This document shows positions 8,343-17,500 of a DNA stretch of 53,504 nt, piece after piece. This DNA comes from Pseudomonadota bacterium (lineage in GTDB: Bacteria > Bdellovibrionota_C > UBA2361 > OMII01). The notes under the pieces were generated by a model. That model had not been told where the DNA came from and searched no databases. It was given only the letters and a program-made list of their open reading frames with translations. Position 1 is the stretch's first letter; each line of letters starts with the position of its first letter. A program made the position numbers and the translations under genes. Location: positions 1 to 53,504 of the forward strand of contig JAPLFS010000055.1 of NCBI GenBank assembly GCA_026390555.1. The letters run 5' to 3'.

Positions 8343-8786
8343 ATGCGCAGCATACTTATTATTATCGGGATCATACTTATCCTTATCGGTGGACGCGACG
8401 CCTTTAAGCTCTATAGCTTTATAAATAAAGCCGAGTCCGTAGAGGCATTGGTGATGGTAATAGAAGAGCTACGTGGCTCACCCAAGCCCCGACAACGAAC
8501 ACCGCTACACGTTGAGTACAGATTAAAGAACGGCTCTCAATACCGATCGATCACCCACCTCCCACTTCTACAGAGGATAGAGCAGGGTGATACCATTAAG
8601 CTGTGGGTAGACCCCCTCAATCCACAGGACGTACGACTGCCACTACTCTCTGAGCACCTAGCGCGACCGCTAACGCTGATAGTGATAGGGCTTGTGCTAA
8701 TGATAGGAGCAGGCTTCTACTCCTCGAAATCACCACCATCATCACCCATATCATCCAAAGCTCCGGCGGAGTCCTCCTCTACGTGA
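8343..8786 (+). CDS. DUF3592-like membrane protein
   Basis: A 147-residue protein with an N-terminal membrane helix (ILIIIGIILILIGGRDAF, residues 4-21), a soluble beta-rich section containing VEYRLKNGSQYRSIT and GDTIKLWVDPLNPQDVRL, and a second membrane helix (LTLIVIGLVLMIGAGFY). The pattern 'Y...G..y.s......y..G..v.v.vdP.np....l' between two helices is typical of DUF3592 proteins, whose role is unknown. The low-complexity serine-rich tail is encoded by bases that also encode the end of the convergent acidic protein (8717-8786). No good ribosome site precedes the ATG at 8343. Confidence 0.65.
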   Translation: MRSILIIIGIILILIGGRDAFKLYSFINKAESVEALVMVIEELRGSPKPRQRTPLHVEYRLKNGSQYRSITHLPLLQRIEQGDTIKLWVDPLNPQDVRLPLLSEHLARPLTLIVIGLVLMIGAGFYSSKSPPSSPISSKAPAESSST

Positions 8787-9046
8787 GGCACGATAGCCTG
8801 CAGGGTTTTGGTGTCATCTAGATCGTCTTCATCATCACCATCGTCGTTATCAACGTGTAGCTGAGCTGTTGCGGCAGCACTCGATGGTGGAACAAGTGGG
8901 ATCTCGATTATATTGGGGTTAATAGGTGGCACCGCTAGATCCAGATGCTTGGCTGACTGGTTAACGGCGGTCTCGGCAAACACAGGAGCGCACTCCACCA
9001 GCACCATTGCAAGTCCGAGTACTATATATGTGTATGTCGCTTTCAT
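8717..9046 (-). CDS. Secreted acidic small protein
   Basis: A 109-residue protein with a convincing signal peptide (MKATYTYIVLGLAMVLVECA then PVFAE), so it is probably exported to the periplasm or beyond. The mature part is short and very acidic: DNDDGDDEDDLDD at about residues 66-78 and a C-terminal DDMGDDGGDFEE, which could bind divalent cations non-specifically. AAGGAAAC lies upstream of the ATG at 9046, supporting the start. Its last 23 codons overlap the 3' end of the DUF3592 gene head-to-tail on opposite strands. I know no homologue, and the acidic tail may simply be low-complexity sequence. Confidence 0.5.
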   Translation of the reverse strand: MKATYTYIVLGLAMVLVECAPVFAETAVNQSAKHLDLAVPPINPNIIEIPLVPPSSAAATAQLHVDNDDGDDEDDLDDTKTLQAIVPHVEEDSAGALDDMGDDGGDFEE

Positions 9047-9199
9047 GCAGTTTCCTTATTTATTACCCACTATAAATACGCCTATTGCCTCATCTTTGCT
9101 CGCTCTCGGGGTTAGATCAAGGGCTTACCTTAACCTTAATATTGTGCAGCTAATCGCGCCAGACTAGACTAAAGATCTATAATTTTGGAGAGGGTCACC

Positions 9200-9655
9200 A
9201 TGAACCATATAAAGCTTATATCCCTTGTCGTACTTAGCCTGCTGAGCGCCTGTACGGGGGCTCAATACCACCGTGACGCAGTCTCTGCCGACAGAAAATC
9301 CGCCATCACCGTCGGACAGGTGCAACGTGAGGTGCGGGTCGGTATGTCGGGAGCTGATGTGGCAGGGGTGCTAGGCTCACCTAACGTAGTTACATCAGAC
9401 GAGGATCGACGCGAGACCTGGATCTACGACAAGATCTCAACGGAGCGGGCCTACTCTAGCGATTCTGGTGGAATCTCGAGCCTTATCCTTGGGGGAGCGG
9501 AGGTCGGAGCTGGATTAGTTGGCGCGGGTCTTGGCTCATCGTACGCAGCGAACAGCGGCGCTTCCGCCACAACGCAAAAAACCCTAACTGTTATAATTAA
9601 GTTTGATCATAACAAGCGGGTCAGGGACTTCGCCTATCACTCATCACAGTTCTAG
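9200..9655 (+). CDS. BamE/SmpA-like outer-membrane lipoprotein
   Basis: Starting at the ATG at 9200, which follows GGAGAGGG, the protein has a lipoprotein signal (KLISLVVLSLLSAC) with a lipobox LSAC, so it is lipidated at Cys17. The next part, TVGQVQREVRVGMSGADVAGVLGSPNVVTSDEDRRETWIYDK broken across residues 40-85, is the SmpA/OmlA (BamE) fold signature 'V..GMs..dV...LG.P....t.d..r.e.W.Y'. A glycine-rich segment (LILGGAEVGAGLVGAGLG) follows, then a C-terminal strand. BamE proteins stabilise the outer-membrane barrel assembly machine, but many BamE-domain lipoproteins are not BamE itself, so the assignment stays at the domain level. A longer start at TTG 9185 is less likely. Confidence 0.75.
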   Translation: MNHIKLISLVVLSLLSACTGAQYHRDAVSADRKSAITVGQVQREVRVGMSGADVAGVLGSPNVVTSDEDRRETWIYDKISTERAYSSDSGGISSLILGGAEVGAGLVGAGLGSSYAANSGASATTQKTLTVIIKFDHNKRVRDFAYHSSQF

Positions 9656-9663
9656 AAATAGTT

Positions 9664-10200
9664 ATGCGTTTACCGTTTCTATTGCTAGCTACTATCGCCA
9701 GCACCGTACTCCCTGCTCTATCAGGGTGCTCGTACCATATTCCGAAGGAGGCCCTGACGCTACAACCTGAGGCGGCCTCGCTACGTCGCCTTCAGACCCG
9801 CCGCTTCGATACCTCAGACGAATCGGAGCTGCTGCAAGCCTCACTCTCGGTGCTTCAAGATCTCGGTTTTGAGCTCGATGAATCTGAGGCCAAGCTTGGG
9901 CTCCTTGTGGCATCAAAGAATAGGAACGCTACGGACGCCGTGCAGATTACCAACAAGATTATAGTCGGTGTTTTTGTGGGCACCAATATCCCTGTAGACG
10001 TTACACAACGTATCAGGATCTCTCTAGTAACTCGCGCCATGAGCCCAAGGGAGTCCACCGTTCGCATCACCTTTCAGCGTATGGTGTGGAACGACTTGGG
10101 CCAGATCTCACGGATTGAGAGCTTAGAGGACCCTGCACTCTACCAGGAGTTTTTTTCAAAGCTCTCTAAATCACTTTTTCTTGAGGCTCACAACATCTAA
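9664..10200 (+). CDS. Lipoprotein with paired-repeat domain, paralogue 1
   Basis: A 178-residue lipoprotein: signal MRLPFLLLATIASTVLPAL then lipobox LSGC, giving a lipidated cysteine at residue 22. The core RRLQTRRFDTSDESELLQAS, then LSVLQDLGFELDESEAKLGLL, is repeated in the next gene, so the two are tandem paralogues. Similar small lipoproteins are known to me only as uncharacterised envelope proteins. It begins 8 bp after the BamE-like gene, and its stop shares a base with the next start (TAATG), so the three genes form one coupled envelope operon. Confidence 0.65.
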   Translation: MRLPFLLLATIASTVLPALSGCSYHIPKEALTLQPEAASLRRLQTRRFDTSDESELLQASLSVLQDLGFELDESEAKLGLLVASKNRNATDAVQITNKIIVGVFVGTNIPVDVTQRIRISLVTRAMSPRESTVRITFQRMVWNDLGQISRIESLEDPALYQEFFSKLSKSLFLEAHNI

Positions 10201-10613
10201 TGAAAAACCTAATGTGCGCTACCTTCGTTCTCACCCTCTGTAGCGGCTGTGTGCCGATGAACTCCGGCATATTAGATTCGGAGCAATCTCAGGTTCAGCT
10301 TCGCCAGATCCAGTCACGTGGATTTGATACGCAGGATCGTGAAAAAACTCTGCGCGCCGTTATTGCAACTTTGCAGGACCTAAGTTTCGTTGTTGATAAG
10401 GCCGACCTTGAACTCGGAACCGTCAGCGCAACTAAGCTTGATGGCTACTCAATGCGCATGACCGTTTCGGTGCGGCAGCGTGGCAATCGCGAGATAATCG
10501 TGCGGGCTAACGCCCAGTTTAATGACCGTCCGGTGCTCGATCCACAGCCGTATCAGAGCTTCTTCGTGGCGCTCGAGCGCTCGATATTTCTAAGCTCTCA
10601 CTCGGTCGACTAA
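10200..10613 (+). CDS. Lipoprotein with paired-repeat domain, paralogue 2
   Basis: A 137-residue lipoprotein with signal MKNLMCATFVLTL and lipobox CSGC. The core LRQIQSRGFDTQDREKTLRA and VIATLQDLSFVVDKADLELG aligns with the preceding gene's RRLQTRRFDTSDE... block, and both end with a 'YQ.FF..L..S.FL..H' motif (YQSFFVALERSIFLSSHS here, YQEFFSKLSKSLFLEAHN there). It lacks the roughly 25 extra residues paralogue 1 carries in mid-protein (around TNKIIVGVFVGTNIPV). The start overlaps the previous stop by one base. It converges on the propeller gene with an 8-bp gap. Confidence 0.65.
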   Translation: MKNLMCATFVLTLCSGCVPMNSGILDSEQSQVQLRQIQSRGFDTQDREKTLRAVIATLQDLSFVVDKADLELGTVSATKLDGYSMRMTVSVRQRGNREIIVRANAQFNDRPVLDPQPYQSFFVALERSIFLSSHSVD

Positions 10614-10621
10614 CGCATACC

Positions 10622-12352
10622 CTACTCAATTACGAAGGTCTCCTTCGGGCTGTACTTACTCTTAATAGCGGTTCCGCTCGATGTTTCTCCCGTTACGCGA
10701 TAACGTACGGTATAGCTGCCAGGGGAGAGCTTGCGTGCTGTAATCTGGTTGCGAGTTGTATTTCTAATGATCCTAGTTTTGGGTCTCGCTAAGCGGATCT
10801 CTACGTTGTATTTCACACTCGTAGCGAAGGTGCCAACGCTTAATGATCCTATATTAGCATCCGAGAACTCCTGCAACGTGAAGGTTGCCTTTCTCGAGGT
10901 AATCGCGATATCTGGTGGAGCGCCTAGAATAACGCCGCTAGTAAGTGGGGGTGGTGGCACATCAATATCAGCTCGATAGATCGGTGTATTAGTGCCCCCA
11001 GCCCCAATACTATTTAAGTTAAAGGCCCGCGAGGTAAACGATGTCCTGACCGCAAGCGAATTAAATCCAGCTCCACCGATTGAGACCTGGGCACTTGTAT
11101 CGTCACCAGCCACTCCGCCTGAGGTAACGCTAGTACGAAAAACCTCTCCAGTGATCACGTTCTTTATGTAACTCTGCGCAAAGTTGCCGGTCGGACCCTG
11201 GGCAAGGTTCGTACCGGTATCAGAGAACGCCACATAAAATCCGTTCGGTGATATCCTGGCGCTTGTTGCTCTACCGTTACTGAGAGCTCCGTTAATAGAT
11301 GTGTTGATAACTGTCGGAACTTTATTCATGCTGTTACTAATAGTGGCAACGGCATTAGTTGTACTACCGCCCAGATTAGAAGCCTGGGTTAGAAAGGTGC
11401 GAATATCACCCCGAAACGATAGGCTTGGCAGAGATGAATCACCATTACCAAGGGTCCCATCTGCAGCCCTACTAAGAACAAAGGTTTGCTCATTCCCCAT
11501 GCTGTTCAGAAAAACCTGCTTGAACCCTCCGGAAAAATCTTCATCCCGTACCAAATTTGTAGCTGCACTGGAAAACGCTAAGTAGCTACCGTTTCCACTT
11601 AATACAAGATCAAAGCAATCCGCATCGGGCCGAATCCTAGGTGTCCTAATATCTTCAACAACGGCGAGACCGTCACGTTGTATCTTTACGCTAGCACCAA
11701 ACGGAACCATCAATGGTATTAACCCTCCTACAACATCAGCTGAGAGAGCGATATTTGTAGCTTGCGAAAGAAAGCCTATCATAAACTTGGGAGGATTTGA
11801 TGGAACAACCGTTACCGAGGGGAATCTACTCTCACCGTTACCGCCAAGCAAAGGAACTGGGTTTCTGGAGGCATCTAATGCGCGCGAAATAAGGATAGTT
11901 TCGCCGCTAGGCTCTAACCTCATATATATCTGCGTAGGGTTTAGACTCCCGCTCGGTGGTGGTGGTTGGTATCCGCTAACTATATCTCGTGCGTTGGATG
12001 CAAATACGATCGCATACCCACCATCTGGAAGTATGGGGCTAATAGCCGGATCCTTCGAATCGCCACTAGGAAAGCCTCCTGAGCTGCCCCTGCTTACCAG
12101 GGAAATAACGCCCTTAACGCTCTTAAAAATATCAGCAAGTTGGTTATTGTCATCTGCAACTAGGTTGCTTGCCTCGGAGCTAAATACGATTATATCACCG
12201 TTCGGTGCGATGGCCGAATTCTGACTTGCCCCGCTAGGTGCCTGCCCATCTATCGTAGTAGAAACGATCTGCGCCCCTGTCGTCGTAAGCTGCGCCTCTG
12301 CTGTTTGAACTACACAATAGAGCACAACGAGCGCACTAAAAATTATCTTCAT
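10622..12352 (-). CDS. Secreted PD40-type beta-propeller protein
   Basis: A 576-residue protein beginning at the ATG at 12352 (MKIIFSALVVLYCVVQTAEA, a signal peptide), which has GGGAGG in front; the longer GTG start is not needed. The body repeats a TolB/PD40-like blade pattern: 'S.dG..vvFSS.A.NLv..D.N...DIF......' at about residues 50-80 and again at 265-290 (LSGNGSYLAFSSAATNLV) and 370-390 (ISPNGFYVAFSDTGTNLA). The C-terminus has a fibronectin-like strand set (SPGSYTVRYRVTGETSSG). It is probably a periplasmic or exported propeller; its ligand is unknown. It lies 45 bp downstream of the cyclase gene in the same direction, so they may be co-transcribed. Confidence 0.65.
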   Translation of the reverse strand: MKIIFSALVVLYCVVQTAEAQLTTTGAQIVSTTIDGQAPSGASQNSAIAPNGDIIVFSSEASNLVADDNNQLADIFKSVKGVISLVSRGSSGGFPSGDSKDPAISPILPDGGYAIVFASNARDIVSGYQPPPPSGSLNPTQIYMRLEPSGETILISRALDASRNPVPLLGGNGESRFPSVTVVPSNPPKFMIGFLSQATNIALSADVVGGLIPLMVPFGASVKIQRDGLAVVEDIRTPRIRPDADCFDLVLSGNGSYLAFSSAATNLVRDEDFSGGFKQVFLNSMGNEQTFVLSRAADGTLGNGDSSLPSLSFRGDIRTFLTQASNLGGSTTNAVATISNSMNKVPTVINTSINGALSNGRATSARISPNGFYVAFSDTGTNLAQGPTGNFAQSYIKNVITGEVFRTSVTSGGVAGDDTSAQVSIGGAGFNSLAVRTSFTSRAFNLNSIGAGGTNTPIYRADIDVPPPPLTSGVILGAPPDIAITSRKATFTLQEFSDANIGSLSVGTFATSVKYNVEIRLARPKTRIIRNTTRNQITARKLSPGSYTVRYRVTGETSSGTAIKSKYSPKETFVIE

Positions 12353-12397
12353 AGCGTTACCTCCCACTTTTAAAGCTTATCGGTAGAATACAACGAG

Positions 12398-14371
12398 TTA
12401 CTTAACCTCAAAATCCAACTCTCCAGCCCAGCCTTGTGGAAGATTAACCGATCGAAGCTCTTCTGACTCACCTTTGTACAACGATAGTGTTTTAGCCAGA
12501 CGTCCATCCTGCAGCGCTATCTTGGCAAACAGCTCACAGCATTCGGGAAATTTTGCAGCGCTGAATAAAGCCAGCGCCCCATTCCAGTCAGCAATAACCC
12601 CCGGCTCAAGTGGGGGGTCGAAGACAGTAAAGAGCCGAACTGGCTCCGTCCTACCCTTTACCCTAACGGTAGCGATCGGCACGGCCCCCGCAAAGCCACC
12701 AGCATCCTTTATAGTTGCATCGGTCAAAAGGATACTCGTGCCGAAGTACTTATTAAGTCCCTCGACACGGGATGCTAGATTAACAGAGTCCCCGATCGCT
12801 GTGTAATCAAAGCGCTTTTGCGAGCCTAGATTTCCGACCAGCATCGGCCCAGTGTGAATACCGATACGGGTCAAGAGAGCTGGGAAGCGTTGTGTGGCGT
12901 TAAACTTCGCTAGCTCCTTCTGGATTGAGATGGCGGCTTTAATCGCTAGCTCTGCATGGTTAGGGAGCTTTATCGGAGCTCCCCAGATCGCAAAGATCGC
13001 ATCCCCAATAAACTTAAGCAGCGTACCCTGATTCTTAAATACAACCTCGACCACCTCGGTGAAGTAGGCGTTGAGCATCTCCGATGTCTTTTCGGCGGGC
13101 ATGCCCTCACTTATGGTTGTAAAGTCAGCGATATCGGTAAAGAGCGCCGTAATCCATAACTTCTCCCCTCCTAGCTTAAGCGCTCCCCCCTCAGATTGAA
13201 GCTTCGGAACCATATCTGGCGAAACGTAAAGCGAAAAGGCGGAGCGCAGGCTCTCTGCTGATCTACGCGCAGAGAGGTAGGAATAAAGAGCGCTACAGAG
13301 CAGGATAACAGGGAGTTCAATCAGCACTATCGGTGCACCGGCAAGGAAGAATCCAGACTGGATAGCAATAAAAGCTGCTACGCTCCAGAGCACTATTAGC
13401 CCCCCAACCATTGAGCCAAACACAACAGGCGAGACCGATAATGATAAAAAGGTAGCGCCTACTGCCAGTAGCGCCCCTAGGAGCCGCTCTACTATCGGAG
13501 GGGGTCTTTGTATCCACGAGCCATTTATAAGGTTGGCAGCTATCGTGGCATGCACCTCAAGGCCAAAGACTAGCGGGGGGCCGTAGGGTGAGACGTAGCT
13601 ATCCTTCTGAGAGCCGCCGGTATCGGAGCGCATTAAGAGCCCAACGAAAACCACTGAATCCTTAAAGATCTCCTTAGAGAGATCGGCGTCCGCGCTCAAC
13701 AGCTCCCAATAGGAAAATATAGACAACGTTCGACCCGGGCCGTAGTAACGGATCAGATCGTAGGGCCCCGGAAGCCCCACTGCATTAGAGTTAAATAGTC
13801 CAGCTCCGGCGTAGGCAAGGAAGGGGAACTTACGCTCCTGGTCTGAGCGTGCTAGGGGAAAGCTTCTGATAACTCCCTGGCGCTCCCGTAGCCCGATCAG
13901 AGCCTCCTTGGCTGCCTTTCGAAAGGGCTCAAACGGCTGCTCAAGATCCTCTATCATATATCCGCCACCCTGCTTCTGGATGTAGCGCATACTCGCTTCA
14001 ACACCGATTACGGAGGGTAGTAGAGCCAATGCCTCCGCTAGCTCCTGATCGCTTTGTGGATCTGCCCCTGGGCCAACAAAGAGCACGTCGAACACTACCC
14101 TCTTGGCACCAAGCTCATGTAGTTTATGTAGCAATTTAGCGTGCAACCCACGCGGCCACGGTGGGCCGTATGGAACGTTTAGCTCCCGATAGCTGGCCTC
14201 ATCGATAGCGATGACTACGACCCCTGGTGGTGGGGCATCTGCTCCCCGTATCTGAAGCCAAAGATCCGAGACCCGATATTCTATGTCATCGACCAGGGTC
14301 GTAACGGACGCAACGAGCATCGTGACGATACCAACGGAGATGGCGATAACAGAACGGATCCAAAACTTCAT
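12398..14371 (-). CDS. CHASE2-domain adenylate/guanylate cyclase
   Basis: A 657-residue class III nucleotidyl cyclase. An N-terminal membrane helix (residues 5-25) leads to an extracytoplasmic CHASE2 sensor (about 30-290; landmarks VVVIAIDEASYREL and VFVGLLMRSDTGG), then three membrane helices (about 295-365) and a cytoplasmic catalytic domain (400-580). Metal-binding aspartates are D413 (FTDIADFT) and D457 (FIGDAIFAIWGAP); K453 precedes the second. The TAIGDSVNLASR block holds the transition-state pair N531 and R535, so it should be active. The tail (580-657) is helical, with an ALALFSAAKFPECCELF repeat-like segment. It is transcribed away from the FecR-TPR-barrel gene, the kind of cell-surface partner often seen beside CHASE2 cyclases. 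Confidence 0.9.
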   Translation of the reverse strand: MKFWIRSVIAISVGIVTMLVASVTTLVDDIEYRVSDLWLQIRGADAPPPGVVVIAIDEASYRELNVPYGPPWPRGLHAKLLHKLHELGAKRVVFDVLFVGPGADPQSDQELAEALALLPSVIGVEASMRYIQKQGGGYMIEDLEQPFEPFRKAAKEALIGLRERQGVIRSFPLARSDQERKFPFLAYAGAGLFNSNAVGLPGPYDLIRYYGPGRTLSIFSYWELLSADADLSKEIFKDSVVFVGLLMRSDTGGSQKDSYVSPYGPPLVFGLEVHATIAANLINGSWIQRPPPIVERLLGALLAVGATFLSLSVSPVVFGSMVGGLIVLWSVAAFIAIQSGFFLAGAPIVLIELPVILLCSALYSYLSARRSAESLRSAFSLYVSPDMVPKLQSEGGALKLGGEKLWITALFTDIADFTTISEGMPAEKTSEMLNAYFTEVVEVVFKNQGTLLKFIGDAIFAIWGAPIKLPNHAELAIKAAISIQKELAKFNATQRFPALLTRIGIHTGPMLVGNLGSQKRFDYTAIGDSVNLASRVEGLNKYFGTSILLTDATIKDAGGFAGAVPIATVRVKGRTEPVRLFTVFDPPLEPGVIADWNGALALFSAAKFPECCELFAKIALQDGRLAKTLSLYKGESEELRSVNLPQGWAGELDFEVK

Positions 14372-14504
14372 GCCTATAGTTTTAACACCACTCGTGCTGG
14401 CTGGCGACCGTATTTGTGCAGGCTAGATCGTATCTTGGTAGAGCTTGCCCTTCGGGCTATCCTAGTGGCGTTCGATAATTTGCCCACTAGTCGAGGTCTA
14501 AAAA

Positions 14505-17500
14505 GTGAACCGTATTATACTAGCTGCTATAATCATCTGCGCCGTTACTGTAACGCCCCAAGGGGCTGTCGCTCAAGAATCGGTCGCTAAGGTGTTCTCC
14601 CTGCAGGGCAGTGCAACGATTGTGCGAAACGGGGCGCTACTGCCTGTTAGTGAGGGGTTTGCAATCATATCGGGAGATGAGGTTCGGGTTGGCGAACCAG
14701 GGCGTATCGCCATGGAGCTAACGGACGGCTCCTACGTTCGGCTTCCTTCGGGTAGCATGATGAGGTTCCCTGAGAAGGGGGACTCCCTTAATCTTCTCGA
14801 AGGAGCGTTGCAATTCTTTAGTCACTCCGAGCACCATCCGGAGGTGATTACCGAGCACGTTACTGCGGCTATTAGGGGAACTGAGTTCTCTGTAACGACC
14901 GACAAAAATCAAACCGCTATCTCGATGGTCTCTGGCTCCCTTGACGGTGTTAGCCCTATGGGTCGAGCAGCACTCGCTGCGGGGCAGGGGGCGCGTTTTG
15001 CCCGTAATAAGCCACCAGAGCTGTTTACCATAATATCATCACAGCATTCCGTTCAGTGGAGCCTCTTCGTGCCGTTCCTGCCTAGCACAGAACCGGGAGC
15101 TCTCCCGGAGCCTGGCCAAAAGGTTGTCAAAAGCAAAGATCCCTGCGCCCCAGATAATGTGCAAAGGGGCCGCATGTTGGTTTCAAGTGGAGATCCAGAG
15201 GGCGGCGCTGCGTTACTAGAGTCTTGCGTAGCGAGCTATTCTAGCACCCCTGCACACGCCCTTGCGACTGCGAGCCTAGCCCTTGTGCGGCTAGCACAGG
15301 GCGATAAAAACGCTGCTGAGGGGCTTTCCAGCCGAGCTATTCTAGCAACCCCTGATTCGGCTACGGCGAGGCTAGCGCGTTCCTTCGTTCTTCAGGAGCG
15401 TGGAGATCTAGAGGGTGCCCTAGCTCTTATAAAAGGGGGTGCTACGCTCAACGACGATAACCTTCGTGCGCGTGAGGCCGAGCTGCAATTTATGTTCGGC
15501 AACGTAAGTGCTGCGAAGCAGCTCCTTGAAGGCATACCTGATCGCTCCTGGTACGCCGAGGCCATCTACGGCTTCGTATTACTGGGTGATAGATCGTTTG
15601 ATCAGGCCGAACGGGCCTTTAAGAGGGCTATTCAAGCCGAGCCTGGGGCTGCTCTACCTCACGCTGGTCTCGGTATAGTTTCATTCAATAAAGGAGAGCT
15701 CGCGGAAGCTCGCAAAGATTTTGAGCGTGCTACGGTATTAGAGCCAGCACGCGCCATGTACCGCAGCTACCTTGCAAAAGACTACTTTGAGGATAATAAC
15801 TACTCAGCGGCTAATCCGGAGTATGAGCGCGCAATTCAACTAGATCCAAACGATCCGACCCCCTATCTTTACCGCAGCTTTATGCGCGTGGCAGAGAATA
15901 ATCTGATCGGTGCCCTTGATGATCTAGGTAAAGTACGAGAGCTTTCAGACAAGCGGGACGTTTATCGCTCCAGCTTTTTACTCGACCAGGATAGCGCCGT
16001 ACAGGCCGCCTCTATCGGGCGGGTTTATCAACAGTTAGGTTTTAAGGAGAGGGGGCGTGTAGAGGCCGTAACTGCTCTCACCGATAACTATCAGAACGCG
16101 AGTGCGCATCGACTTCTCTCCGAGACGCAGGAGGACCTCTTTGCTGCTGACACGATCCTATCAGAGCGACGCATGGCGAACCTCTTTGCGCCGCTCAGTA
16201 TCAACGTAGTCGACTCGATCGGCACCGGGGTATCTCTCAATGAATATTCGCAACTTCTTGAGCGGGACGGCTGGAGAACCGCCGTTAACTCATTCTATGA
16301 TTCGCAGAACGACACCATGAAGAGCGGAGTGTTGAGCGCCTACAAGAATGAAAATATGGTCCTAGGGCTAAGCGCTGACGGTGTTGGCCGAAACGGCATC
16401 ACCGAGGACCCGCGTGCCTCTGCCGGCAATATCGGCTTTTCGCTACAGAGCCAACCTAGTTGGAGCGAGCGTTTCTTACTGGAGGGGCGCGGGATTATAA
16501 CGAACGAGTCGGACTCCTTTGAGAGTCGCAATGCTCTGAACGGTCACCTGAGTGCTGCGTGGCTGCACCGCTTCTCGGCAACGACAACTGCTATACTTAA
16601 TTCGACCTACGATCGGGAGCGAGCTCAGCGCCATCTTCCGATTAATCCGAGCAATCCAGAGGCGCAGGATAACTATTTAGTTACAACGATCTTCGACAAC
16701 ATCTCTGAAACCACCAATGAGCTGCTGCAATCGGATAAGCGCGACAATCGTTACGAAACAAACGTTGTGAACGAGGCGCAGCTCATCTCTGATCACGGAG
16801 ATGTTTCTTCTATACTGACCTATCGAAATACGGCGACCGATATCGATGCCTACGATCAAACAAGCACACAGCTTGAGTTTGCCGATGGCACTAGCCTTGA
16901 TATCCCCCTTGAGAGTGCGGGGCCGGTCAACTTAAATGGTAATTCGGTCTCGTATCTGGGCGATCTTACTATTCAGGATGGCCTTCACCTTAATTTCGGC
17001 GGCGAGTTTGAGTCGATAGAGTTTGCACAGGACCCGCGCCTTCCTCCATATATACCTAACTCCCTTAGCCAGTCTTTATGGAGCCCCAAGGCAGGTATCG
17101 TATACAAGCCGGACCAAACCCTGATCTTCAGAACCGGTTACGGCGAGTCGCTCGGTAAGGGCACCAACACAGACCTCACCAGTATCGAGCCGACATTAAT
17201 CGGCGGCATTACGCAGCGCTACAACGACCTTCCCGGCACAAAGGCGCAAACGTTCGGTGTTGGGCTAGATCTTCATCCCCGTAAGAGCACCTTCTACGGG
17301 GCAGAATGGACTAAACGGTGGCTCGATCTCTTACAGCAGGATACGGAGTACGATATTACTATAGACTTTGATACCTCCGTTATTACGAGGGGGGTTTCGG
17401 CTGGCGATCCTTACTCTACTACTAGTGGGCAGGATTTTGTGTCGGCCTATATCTACGAGGTTCTTAGTGAGCATCTAGTAGCCGGGCTCGATTACCGCTT

